From Aminipila terrae (GTDB taxonomy: Bacteria; Bacillota; Clostridia; Peptostreptococcales; Anaerovoracaceae), in assembly GCF_010120715.1 (NCBI RefSeq), contig NZ_CP047591.1:1922001-1986000 (forward strand): 64,000 nt of DNA, written 5' to 3'. Below, in pieces: positions 1-7,736 of this stretch (within the stretch, counting starts at the first letter, position 1; the number at the start of each line of letters is the position of its first letter). The position numbers were made by a program, and so were the translations under genes. Below the pieces are notes generated by a model. That model searched no databases. It was not told the DNA's origin and was given only the letters and a program-made list of their open reading frames with translations.

Positions 1-2
1 GT

Positions 3-757
3 TTACTTTATGAAATAAAGAGCAGGCATAATGTGCAGCTATCCCATGTATCCGCCGGAACTTCAAGACTTGCCATATCCAGAGAGGCAGAGGCAGAAAT
101 TCTCATATACCCAGAGCAGCAACAGGAGATACAAGATACTGTAGAAAAGATGATGGGAATTTTAAAAATGAGTATAAGGGTATCTCTGGTAATTTACAGG
201 TTGGACTCAAGGAAACTGACGGATTAAAGTCTAAAATCATCACAGAACAGAGTTTTAATAAAATGATACAGTTTTTATACTTATTTCCGGATGGTATAAA
301 ACATATGAATGGTGTAATACCAGGAGTCGTAGAAAGCTCTATTAACCTGGGAATCATAAAATTGGAGCAGGGTGGTTTAGAACTTGAAGCCGAGTTGAGA
401 GGGGCATTTGAGTCCACTTGCCAGCATATCAAAAATCAGCTGACAAATTTATGTGAGGTATTCGGAGCGGAAATGAAGTTTTTTGCGCAATATCCGGCAT
501 GGTCTTATAATCAGGAATCAGGTTTAAGGCAGAAAGCCATGGACGTATTTAGGCAGGAGTTTGATAGAGATTTAAAAACCGTTGTTATCCATGCAGGTAT
601 TGAATGCGGCTGTTTACTACAGCGGATGCCTTGGTTAGATGCAGTGGCCATCGGCCCAAATTGCTGGGGATTCCATTCTCCAGGAGAGAGAATGAGCGCC
701 GCTTCGGTAAAAAGGATATGGGAGTTCTTAAAGAGACTTCTGGAAGAACTTAAGTAA
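3..757 (+). CDS. pepD: PepD-type aminoacyl-histidine dipeptidase, 3' part, frameshifted
   Basis: This is the C-terminal half of a cytosolic Xaa-His dipeptidase (M20 metallopeptidase, PepD). The gene runs off the left edge and is open in frame 3 from base 3. Visible family blocks are GGT-type SAGTSRLAISREAEAE, then SSINLGIIKLEQ, the HAGIECG metal-site region (about base 590) and the closing IGPNCWGFHSPGER, which matches IGP..xGxHSPxE of PepD. The reading frame breaks in the AAAAA run at 164-168: frame 3 upstream and frame 2 downstream join perfectly if one A is restored. The break looks like a sequencing or single-base deletion event. Family identity is by remembered comparison with E. coli PepD. 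Confidence 0.8.
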
Positions 758-806
758 GTAGCAGAACCTTCCGATATTACTAGTATATAGTTGGAGGACA
801 GGACGA

Positions 807-1076
807 ATGTATATTAATTATGGAGATAATTTATTTATGCCCGAGGGCGATGATTACAGCAAGCAGGAATTTGATAAGGATGCAGAAGAAATTGCGTTGA
901 AAGGTAATGTTGTTCTGCAGGAACTGAGAATGCAACAGGCCGCAGATCAGGCATTAAGGGCAGAAACTGTACAAGAAAAAGTGAGTAAACCAGCTGAAAA
1001 TCATAAAAAAGAGCAGAAAAAATTAAGTTATAAAGAAATTTTTGACCAGATGAAAGAGTCAAAAAAATCAAAATGA
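807..1076 (+). CDS. small charged protein, function unknown
   Basis: The 89-residue product is not recognised. It is acidic at the N-terminus and very Lys/Gln/Glu-rich after residue 25, with no membrane segment or cysteine, and it ends in a basic tail (KESKKSK). A good ribosome binding site (GGAGGA) lies about 10 bases before the ATG, and a hairpin follows the stop, so it looks like a real single-gene unit rather than noise. It may be a soluble helical or coiled-coil protein; no function can be assigned. Confidence 0.6.
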   Translation: MYINYGDNLFMPEGDDYSKQEFDKDAEEIALKGNVVLQELRMQQAADQALRAETVQEKVSKPAENHKKEQKKLSYKEIFDQMKESKKSK

Positions 1077-1091
1077 TAAAGGGCATTATTT

Positions 1092-1130
1092 AAAGGACCT
1101 TCCTGAAAAGGCAGGCCTTTTATTTTGTTT
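1092..1130 (+). terminator. intrinsic terminator after the small unknown gene
   Basis: An imperfect hairpin (AAAGGACCT paired with AGGCCTTT, one bulge) is followed by TATTTTGTTTTT. It separates the small gene from argH. Confidence 0.55.
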
Positions 1131-1272
1131 TTGGTATTGCAAGGCTCCGATATAGGTACTAATCTAATTTATCTTGGAATTTTTGTGAAAAAACACAAAA
1201 ATGTAGTATTGAATTGTCAAATATGTTAAAATATAAGGTAAAAATAATTTTATGAAATAAGGAGAATTTTCT

Positions 1273-2670
1273 ATGGCAAATTTGTGGAGTGGTAGATTTG
1301 AAAAAGGCATGGATGAAATCGTTGAGAAATTTAACGCTTCCATTGGAGTGGATAAAAGGCTGTATGCCTGTGATATAGAAGGAAGTATTGCCCATGTGTC
1401 AATGCTTTCAAAGCAGGGCATCGTAACAGAAAGTGAAAAAAATCAGATTATAGAAGGACTAAACAAGATAAAAGATCGGATAGATGCCGGAGAATTTGAA
1501 TTTTCTGTAAAGCAGGAAGATATTCACATGGCTGTAGAAAGTGCCTTAATAGAACAGTTGGGAGATACGGGAAAAAGACTTCATACTGCCAGAAGCAGAA
1601 ACGATCAGGTGGCGGTAGATACGAGATTATATTTAAAAGAACAAATAAAAGAAGTAATAGAAAATTTAATTTATATGGAAAAAGTACTACTTGAAAAGGC
1701 AGAAAAGTATGCTGATAGCATTATGATCGGTTTTACTCATGTACAGCATGCACAGCCAGTAACCATTGGATTTCATTTAATGGCATATTTTCAGATGTTT
1801 AAGAGAGATATACAGAGATTACAGGATGCTTATGAAAGAATGGATTATTGTCCCCTGGGGGCTTGTGCCCTGGCGGGAACAACTCTGCCTACAGACAGGC
1901 ATTTTACGGCAAAAATGCTGGGGTTTAAGGCTCCAACAGAAAATGCCATGGACAGTGTAAGTGATCGTGACTATGTGATTGAGTTTTTAAGTGATGCTTC
2001 TATTTCCATGATGCACATCAGCCGGTTTGCAGAAGAATTTGTATGGTGGAACTCCCAGGAATTTAGCTATATTGCTATCGATGATAGTTTTTGTACAGGA
2101 AGCAGTATAATGCCACAGAAAAAGAATCCTGATATGGCAGAGCTTTTAAGAGGAAAAGTGGGTCGTGTATATGGACATCTGATGCAGATACTGACTGTTA
2201 TGAAAGGGACTCCACTAGCCTACAACAAGGACTTTCAGGAGGACAAAGAAGGTTTGTTTGATGCCGTTGATACCTGGAAGGCATCTTTGCGAATTTTTGC
2301 CAAGATGATTGAAAAAACAGAGTTCAGAATGGACATGATTAAGAAACATCTGCATACAGGCTTTTTAAATGCTACGGATATTGCGGAGCATTTTGTTAAG
2401 CAGGGCATGCCTTTTAGAGAAGCTCATGAGGTTGTAGGCAAAATGGTAAAATACTGCGAAAACAATGATAAAGATTTTATAGATCTGATTGAAAGTGATC
2501 TGGAAAAGATTGATGAATGGCTTTCTCTGGACAAGCTTCCGGATCTGAGTATAGAAGGATGCGTAAATGCAAGAGTTTCTTTTGGAGGTACTGCACCTGC
2601 AGAAGTTCGCAGACAGATTAAAGTGGGAGAAGACTGGCTTGCAGAATTGGAGGAAATACCGGTTGTTTAA
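1273..2670 (+). CDS. argH: argininosuccinate lyase
   Basis: Cleaves argininosuccinate to arginine and fumarate, the last step of arginine biosynthesis, in the cytosol. The 465-residue length is normal. The fumarase/aspartase superfamily signature GSSIMPQKKNPD is present at about residue 278, together with the N-terminal LWSGRFEKGMDE block and the HTARSRNDQVAVD block. An AAGGAG ribosome site precedes the ATG. No argG or other arg gene is nearby. Its stop overlaps the TTG start of the next gene, so it is coupled to a molybdenum hydroxylase operon, an unusual partner. Confidence 0.96.
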   Translation: MANLWSGRFEKGMDEIVEKFNASIGVDKRLYACDIEGSIAHVSMLSKQGIVTESEKNQIIEGLNKIKDRIDAGEFEFSVKQEDIHMAVESALIEQLGDTGKRLHTARSRNDQVAVDTRLYLKEQIKEVIENLIYMEKVLLEKAEKYADSIMIGFTHVQHAQPVTIGFHLMAYFQMFKRDIQRLQDAYERMDYCPLGACALAGTTLPTDRHFTAKMLGFKAPTENAMDSVSDRDYVIEFLSDASISMMHISRFAEEFVWWNSQEFSYIAIDDSFCTGSSIMPQKKNPDMAELLRGKVGRVYGHLMQILTVMKGTPLAYNKDFQEDKEGLFDAVDTWKASLRIFAKMIEKTEFRMDMIKKHLHTGFLNATDIAEHFVKQGMPFREAHEVVGKMVKYCENNDKDFIDLIESDLEKIDEWLSLDKLPDLSIEGCVNARVSFGGTAPAEVRRQIKVGEDWLAELEEIPVV

Positions 2671-3454
2671 TGGGAAAAATTATCTGAGGCCATCTACACT
2701 GGAAGAAGCCTGGACATTAAATCAGAACAAGAACAATAAAATAATAGGTGGAATGCTCTGGCTTAAGATGGGGCATAAAAACATTTCTACAATGATTGAT
2801 TTATCAGACCTTGGACTTAGTACCATAGAAGAGAATGACCAAGAATTCAGGATTGGAGCAATGTGCACCCTGAGAGAACTGGAAGAACACTCTGGCATGG
2901 AACAATTCTTTTCCGGTATGATAAGAAATTCTATTGAATCAATTGTAGGAGTGCAATTTAGAAATCTGGCCACCGTAGGGGGCAGTGTTTACTCCCGGTT
3001 CGGATTCTCTGATATACTTACAGTATTTATGGCCCTGGATTCTTATGTGGAATTATATAAAGGGGGCATCATTCCTTTAGAAAAGTATGCGGACATGCCC
3101 TATGACCAGGATATTCTCATGAGGGTTATTATCAAGAAAAGAACTCGAAAAGGAGTATATCTTAGTATCAGGCAAACGGCTACAGATTTTCCGGTTTTAG
3201 CCTGCGCTGTTTCACAAAATCAAGAGGGAGCATGGAAAATTATATACGGAGCACGTCCTGGAAAGGCATTAGCATTCGAAAGTGGTTTGCCTGAAAAACC
3301 GGGCTTGTCAGATATAGAAGAGGCCATTGGAAAACTTAAGAGTTGGGGTCATTTTGCCGGGAATATGCGGGGCAGTGCTGAGTATAGAAAAGCGCTGGCA
3401 GAAGCATTACTCAGGAAGGCCATAAGATATACAATGGATATGACGAGGGCATAA
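2663..3454 (+). CDS. molybdenum hydroxylase FAD-binding subunit (xanthine dehydrogenase family)
   Basis: Medium subunit of a xanthine dehydrogenase-type complex that passes electrons from the iron-sulfur subunit to FAD. I place the start at TTG 2663, inside the last codons of argH, because GGAGGA (2649-2654) lies 8 bases upstream and the family starts just before the KNYLRPSTLEEA block; the frame is open further upstream but only as overlap with argH. The product is 263 residues. The FAD-contact blocks IIGGMLWLKMG (near the N-terminus) and ATVGGSVYSRFG (about residue 105) are visible. Two bases separate it from the 2Fe-2S subunit. Substrate cannot be told from sequence. Confidence 0.88.
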   Translation: MFNGKNYLRPSTLEEAWTLNQNKNNKIIGGMLWLKMGHKNISTMIDLSDLGLSTIEENDQEFRIGAMCTLRELEEHSGMEQFFSGMIRNSIESIVGVQFRNLATVGGSVYSRFGFSDILTVFMALDSYVELYKGGIIPLEKYADMPYDQDILMRVIIKKRTRKGVYLSIRQTATDFPVLACAVSQNQEGAWKIIYGARPGKALAFESGLPEKPGLSDIEEAIGKLKSWGHFAGNMRGSAEYRKALAEALLRKAIRYTMDMTRA

Positions 3455-3455
3455 T

Positions 3456-3932
3456 ATGGAAGTAAAAATTAAAGTTAACCATAAAAATATTACAGACAAT
3501 ATTCCTGCAGACCTTTTACTAATCGACTTTTTAAGAAAACATGGTTTTTATAGTGTTAAACGTGGATGCGACACGGCTAATTGCGGACTTTGTACTGTGC
3601 TAATTGCGGACGAACCCGTATTGTCCTGCGCAGTTTTAACAGCAAGAGCTAATGGCAGCCATATAACCACTTTGGAGGGTATGCAGAAAGAAGCTGAAGT
3701 TTTCGGCAGTTTCATGGCCGATGAAGGAGCAGAACAATGCGGATTTTGCAGCCCAGGATTTATCATGAGTGTTTTGGCTATGGAAAAAGAATTTGAGAAA
3801 AAAGGTATTACAAATCCATCTGAAGACCAGATCAATAAATACTTATCCGGGAACTTATGCAGATGTACAGGATACATGAGCCACACAAGAGCTATTATGA
3901 AATACCTGAAAAGGGCAGGTGGATTAAAATGA
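3456..3932 (+). CDS. molybdenum hydroxylase 2Fe-2S subunit
   Basis: Small subunit of the xanthine dehydrogenase family with two [2Fe-2S] clusters. The plant-ferredoxin cluster residues appear as CDTANCGLC plus a later Cys, and the second, all-helical cluster as CGFC and CRC in QCGFCSPGF and NLCRCTGY. Length of 158 residues is typical. Its TGA stop overlaps the ATG of the molybdopterin subunit (ATGA), which argues for coupled translation and a stable complex. Confidence 0.94.
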   Translation: MEVKIKVNHKNITDNIPADLLLIDFLRKHGFYSVKRGCDTANCGLCTVLIADEPVLSCAVLTARANGSHITTLEGMQKEAEVFGSFMADEGAEQCGFCSPGFIMSVLAMEKEFEKKGITNPSEDQINKYLSGNLCRCTGYMSHTRAIMKYLKRAGGLK

Positions 3933-6241
3933 AAATTGTCAATACGAGCATAAATAAAATGGATTCTAAGTCCTTAGTTACTGGAAAGCCTGTATATACA
4001 GACGACATAGCACCGACCAATGCGTTGATTGTAAAACTTCTCAGAAGTCCTCATGCCCATGCATTAATTAAATCCATAAACAAAACCAATGCAATGAAAG
4101 TACCTGGAATAGAATGCATACTTACCTGGGAAGATCTGGAGCAAAATAGATTTACTACCGCTGGACAATCTTTCCCAGAACCAAGTCCCCAGGACAGACA
4201 AATCCTTGACAGAAGACTCCGTTGCGTGGGAGACCCGGTTGCCATTGTGGCAGGCAGTGATGAAAAATCTGTTTTACGTGCAATTTCGTTAATTAAAGTA
4301 GAGTATGATGTGCTGGAGCCCATTCTGGATTTTAGAAAAGCAAAAGATAATGAAATCCTCATACATCCTGAGGAAAACTGGGAAGCACTTTGCCAGGTGG
4401 GGGCAGATAACAAGAAAAATCTATGTGCCCATGAAGTCTTTGAGTATGGTGATATTGAAGGGGAACTGAAGGCATGTGAAATTGTCATTGATGAAATCTA
4501 TCACACAAAAGCTAACAGCCAGACTATGATGGAACCCTTTTGCACCTATACCCATTTAGACACTTACGGTCGGCTGAGTATTGTATCCTCCACACAGGTT
4601 CCTTTTCACGTAAGGCGAATTGCGGCAAAAGCCTTAGGTTTGCCCAAGTCTCAGATCAGAGTGGTTAAACCCAGAATCGGAGGCGGTTTTGGGGCAAAGC
4701 AGTCTGTAGTAAGTGAACTGTTTCCTGCAGCTGTAACAATGGCCACAGGAAAACCTGCTAAGATGATATTTACCAGAAAAGAAAGTTTTACCAACGGCAG
4801 TCCAAGGCATGAGATGGAAATCCATGTGAAGTTAGGGGCAAATATGGAAGGGGATATCAAAGCCATATATATGTATACCCTATCAAATGCAGGAGCCTAT
4901 GGAGATCATGGTCCTACTACAGTAGGCCTGGTCGGACATAAGTCCATGGCTATATATAACCATGCCAATGCCTATAAATTTGATTATGATGTAGTTTATA
5001 CCAATAATCCATGGGGAGGAGCGTACAGAGGTTACGGAGCCACTCAGGGTTTTTTTGCTTTAGAATCTGCCATAAATGAACTGGCAGTGAAGCTGAATAT
5101 GGATCCCATTGAACTGAGAAGGAAGAATCTGGTACAAGTAGGCGAAAAAATGACAGCATATTATGGGGAAACTCTGGAAAGCTGCGCCCTGACGGAATGC
5201 ATTGAAAAAGCTAAAGAAATGACGGACTGGGACCATAAATACCCATGCAGGGATATGGGAAATGATAAAATTCGGGCTATAGGAATGGCAGTAGCAATGC
5301 AGGGTTCAGGCATTTCCAATCTGGACATTGCATCAGCAGAGTTGAAACTTAATGATGAAGGTTTTTATACACTGATGCTGGGATCAGCAGACATGGGAAC
5401 GGGTTGTGATACGATACTTGCTCAGATGGCGGCAGAATGTTTAGAATGCCAAGTGGATAAAATTATAGTTCATGGGGTGGATACCGACATATCTCCTTAT
5501 GATACGGGTTCCTATGCCTCAAGCACTACGTATATAACAGGGAATGCAGTTATAAAAACTTGCGAAACTTTTATAGAAAAAATGATTCAGGAGTCTGCAA
5601 AGATACTTCACTGTGATAACGATGACTTAGAATTTGATGGAACCAGGATTTATCAGAGAAACGGTGAAAAACAGATTACCATTAAAGAGTTGGGAAATGC
5701 TTCTTATCTGGGAGGTCATAATTGTATATCAGCATCCGAATCTTTTTATTCTCCTGTTTCACCGCCTCCGTTTATGGCGGGTATTGTTGAAATCGAGTTG
5801 GACAAAACCACAGGACAAGTAGATATCATTGATTTTGCAGCAGTAGTGGACTGTGGCACACCAATCAATCCTAATTTAGCCAGAATCCAGACGGAAGGCG
5901 GCATAGCTCAGGGGATTGGAATGGCATTGTTTGAGGATGTTTTATATGATAAAGAGGGCAGGATGATGACCGATTCCTTTATGCAATATAAAATCCCAAG
6001 CAGACTGGATGTAGGAAAAATCCGGGTAGAATTTGAAAGTAGCTATGAGCCTACCGGCCCTTTTGGAGCCAAATCCATTGGTGAAATCGTCATTAATACG
6101 CCGGCACCGGCTCTGGCCTCCGCCATTTATAATGCTTCGAAGGTTAAACTTACAGAGTTACCTATGACAAGTGAGAAAATATTATTAGGAATGTTAGAAA
6201 ATGAAAAACAGGATAAACATGATTTTACTGGCGGCTGGTAA
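3929..6241 (+). CDS. molybdenum hydroxylase catalytic (molybdopterin-binding) subunit
   Basis: Large subunit that holds the Mo-molybdopterin centre and binds substrate. I chose ATG 3929 (in the ATGA overlap) rather than an earlier in-frame ATG inside the 2Fe-2S gene; the product is 770 residues. Family blocks: TGKPVYTDD near the N-terminus, RIGGGFGAKQ at about residue 251, GGAYRGYGATQG at about residue 364, and the C-terminal GPFGAKSIGE with the Glu that is catalytic in this family. The filter-like substrate residues are not diagnostic, so xanthine, another purine, nicotinate or an aldehyde are all possible. The 3' end overlaps the MobA-like gene by 41 bases. Confidence 0.92.
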   Translation: MKIVNTSINKMDSKSLVTGKPVYTDDIAPTNALIVKLLRSPHAHALIKSINKTNAMKVPGIECILTWEDLEQNRFTTAGQSFPEPSPQDRQILDRRLRCVGDPVAIVAGSDEKSVLRAISLIKVEYDVLEPILDFRKAKDNEILIHPEENWEALCQVGADNKKNLCAHEVFEYGDIEGELKACEIVIDEIYHTKANSQTMMEPFCTYTHLDTYGRLSIVSSTQVPFHVRRIAAKALGLPKSQIRVVKPRIGGGFGAKQSVVSELFPAAVTMATGKPAKMIFTRKESFTNGSPRHEMEIHVKLGANMEGDIKAIYMYTLSNAGAYGDHGPTTVGLVGHKSMAIYNHANAYKFDYDVVYTNNPWGGAYRGYGATQGFFALESAINELAVKLNMDPIELRRKNLVQVGEKMTAYYGETLESCALTECIEKAKEMTDWDHKYPCRDMGNDKIRAIGMAVAMQGSGISNLDIASAELKLNDEGFYTLMLGSADMGTGCDTILAQMAAECLECQVDKIIVHGVDTDISPYDTGSYASSTTYITGNAVIKTCETFIEKMIQESAKILHCDNDDLEFDGTRIYQRNGEKQITIKELGNASYLGGHNCISASESFYSPVSPPPFMAGIVEIELDKTTGQVDIIDFAAVVDCGTPINPNLARIQTEGGIAQGIGMALFEDVLYDKEGRMMTDSFMQYKIPSRLDVGKIRVEFESSYEPTGPFGAKSIGEIVINTPAPALASAIYNASKVKLTELPMTSEKILLGMLENEKQDKHDFTGGW

Positions 6242-6866
6242 CAGCCGCCGTTTTGGCAGTAATAAGCTGCTGACTGAATATAATGGAAAGCTTTTATATC
6301 AGTATACCTTTGATATTGTGGCAAAGGTTTCACAGTGGCTGACAAACAACAAGGTCGATTATAGTATTTATACCGTGTCACAATACAAAGAAATATTAAT
6401 TCAGGCTGAGAAAAATAATTATGCAGCTATTGAAAACCACAAGCCTGAACAGGGAATTGCGTATTCAATAAAACTGGGAATCGAAAGTCATAGTGACTTT
6501 ACCCAAAATACTGCTGCTCTGACGCCCTATGAAAGAGAAAAATATTTGTTTTTTGTCTGCGATCAGCCCCTTCTCCGAAGTGAAAGTGTCATTGACCTGA
6601 TTTCAGTATACCTGAATAGTGATAAGTCAATGGGATGCCTTTCTTATAAAAACAGAATGGGAAATCCGTGTATATTTGATGATGAGTGTATACCGGATTT
6701 GCTTAAACTAAAAGGGGATAAGGGAGGTAAAAAGATTATCCTGCAAAATCAGTCCAATACCCTGACCGTACAGGTTGAGGATGAAAAGGAACTTTTTGAT
6801 GTAGATGATATAGCAGATTTTAAAAAGTTACATGAATTTGGTAGAAAGAATAGTCCAACAAAATAG
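6201..6866 (+). CDS. MobA/MocA-like nucleotidyltransferase
   Basis: Likely transfers CMP or GMP to molybdopterin to finish the cofactor for the upstream hydroxylase. The N-terminal nucleotide site LLAAGNSRRFGSNKLL (residues about 9-24) and the metal-binding CDQP (about residue 119), then GNPCIF, match the MobA/MocA/YgfJ group. The 221-residue length fits. There is an unusually long stretch between the two motifs. The 41-base overlap with the catalytic subunit supports a dedicated maturation role. Cytidylyl versus guanylyl specificity cannot be decided here. Confidence 0.85.
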   Translation: MKNRINMILLAAGNSRRFGSNKLLTEYNGKLLYQYTFDIVAKVSQWLTNNKVDYSIYTVSQYKEILIQAEKNNYAAIENHKPEQGIAYSIKLGIESHSDFTQNTAALTPYEREKYLFFVCDQPLLRSESVIDLISVYLNSDKSMGCLSYKNRMGNPCIFDDECIPDLLKLKGDKGGKKIILQNQSNTLTVQVEDEKELFDVDDIADFKKLHEFGRKNSPTK

Positions 6867-6944
6867 TACTTGTGAACTTTGAAAGATGGCAGATTACAGG
6901 GCCTGGAGGCTAATTTTCTGCTGACGAATTATGACGATAAAAGG

Positions 6945-6985
6945 GAGAAAATAGAAAAAATATCTTGCTATTTTCTCTCTTTTAC
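6945..6985 (+). terminator. terminator of the molybdenum hydroxylase operon
   Basis: A perfect 10-bp stem GAGAAAATAG (6945-6954) with CTATTTTCTC (6968-6977) is followed by TCTTTTA. It lies about 80 bases after the MobA-like gene. Confidence 0.6.
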
Positions 6986-7000
6986 TTAAAAAAAGGCGCA

Positions 7001-7030
7001 AAAAAACCTCTGGAGGAACAGAGGTTTTTT
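7001..7030. terminator. bidirectional terminator between convergent units
   Basis: A perfect 12-bp stem AAAAAACCTCTG / CAGAGGTTTTTT with a 6-base loop has T-runs on both strands. It can end the plus-strand operon and the minus-strand kal transcript (kal stops at 7178). The rest of 6867-7177 shows no gene. Confidence 0.8.
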
Positions 7031-7177
7031 GCATAAAATAAAAAAGATGATGAAGGATTGTCCGAATATTACGGACATATATGTTAAGTCAATATGCAAT
7101 ATAAAATATATTACATATTACACATAACCAAATTTAAATATCTATTGGTGTATAATTGGTCGAATTGTTACTTTTTA

Positions 7178-7567
7178 TTATTTTCTCTGTGAATCTTTAG
7201 GAGTTACGCAAACACCCTTAGCTCTTGCAACTACGATTGGTTCTTCTAGTGAGTCAGCAGCTGATGGGCTGATGTCAGGTCTAGCAACAACAACTTTTCT
7301 AGCTTCGAAAGTCATAGTTCTTGAAGTGTTACCAACCTTAGTGATTTCTCCATAAACTTCGATATAATCTCCAGCATAAGTAGGAGCTAAGAATTCTACT
7401 TCGTCATATCTTAAGAAAAGACCTTCGTCTCCGTCTAATTTAATTAATAATTCTGTAGCAAGGTCTCCGAAAAGGTGAACCATGTGAGCTCCGTCTACAA
7501 GGCTTCCGCCGTAGTGAGCATCCTTATGTGACATTCTTAATCTTAATGTTGATGAAATCTTTTCCAT
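7178..7567 (-). CDS. kal: 3-aminobutyryl-CoA ammonia lyase
   Basis: Removes ammonia from L-3-aminobutyryl-CoA to give crotonyl-CoA in lysine fermentation. The 129-residue hot-dog-fold protein matches the Kal family in length and in blocks such as LRLRMSHKDAHYGGSLVDGA and VEFLAPTYAGDYIEV. AAAGGAG precedes the ATG on the minus strand. It is transcribed away from the sigma-54 regulator and has its own sigma-54 promoter, so it is physically split from kdd-kam but probably under the same control. Family assignment is from recognition of the sequence and strengthened by the neighbours. Confidence 0.88.
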   Translation of the reverse strand: MEKISSTLRLRMSHKDAHYGGSLVDGAHMVHLFGDLATELLIKLDGDEGLFLRYDEVEFLAPTYAGDYIEVYGEITKVGNTSRTMTFEARKVVVARPDISPSAADSLEEPIVVARAKGVCVTPKDSQRK

Positions 7568-7649
7568 TATAGTATTCTCCTTTTATAAAATAATTAAATT
7601 AATAATAAATAGTTTTTTTGTCCAGTAAAAATAGACACAAATATTAATT

Positions 7650-7664
7650 GCAAATCCCGTGCCA
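7650..7664 (-). promoter_or_regulatory. sigma-54 promoter of kal
   Basis: Read on the minus strand the sequence is TGGCAC-GGGAT-TTGC, an exact match to the -24/-12 consensus TGGCAC-N5-TTGC. It lies about 83 bases before the kal ATG and points at kal. A palindrome that may bind the adjacent activator sits about 30 bp upstream of it. Confidence 0.85.
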
Positions 7665-7692
7665 ATGAGTTATTATTGAAAATAGAGAAAAA

Positions 7693-7710
7693 CGAACCGA
7701 TTTTGGTTCA
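7693..7710. promoter_or_regulatory. candidate activator binding site (CGAACC-N6-GGTTCA)
   Basis: Inverted repeat CGAACC-GATTTT-GGTTCA in the kal/regulator intergenic region. The same palindrome recurs at 9840-9857 and 9872-9889 on the other side of the regulator gene. It is centred about 64 bp upstream of the predicted kal start of transcription. It is also close to the regulator's own start, so autoregulation is possible. Confidence 0.65.
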
Positions 7711-7736
7711 GAGAAAAAGTGGGGAGATAGTGAAAT

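Noticed and set aside
2567..2663. Upstream start of the FAD subunit within argH
   Set aside because: It would overlap argH by over 100 bases and adds residues with no family match; TTG 2663 has a ribosome site.
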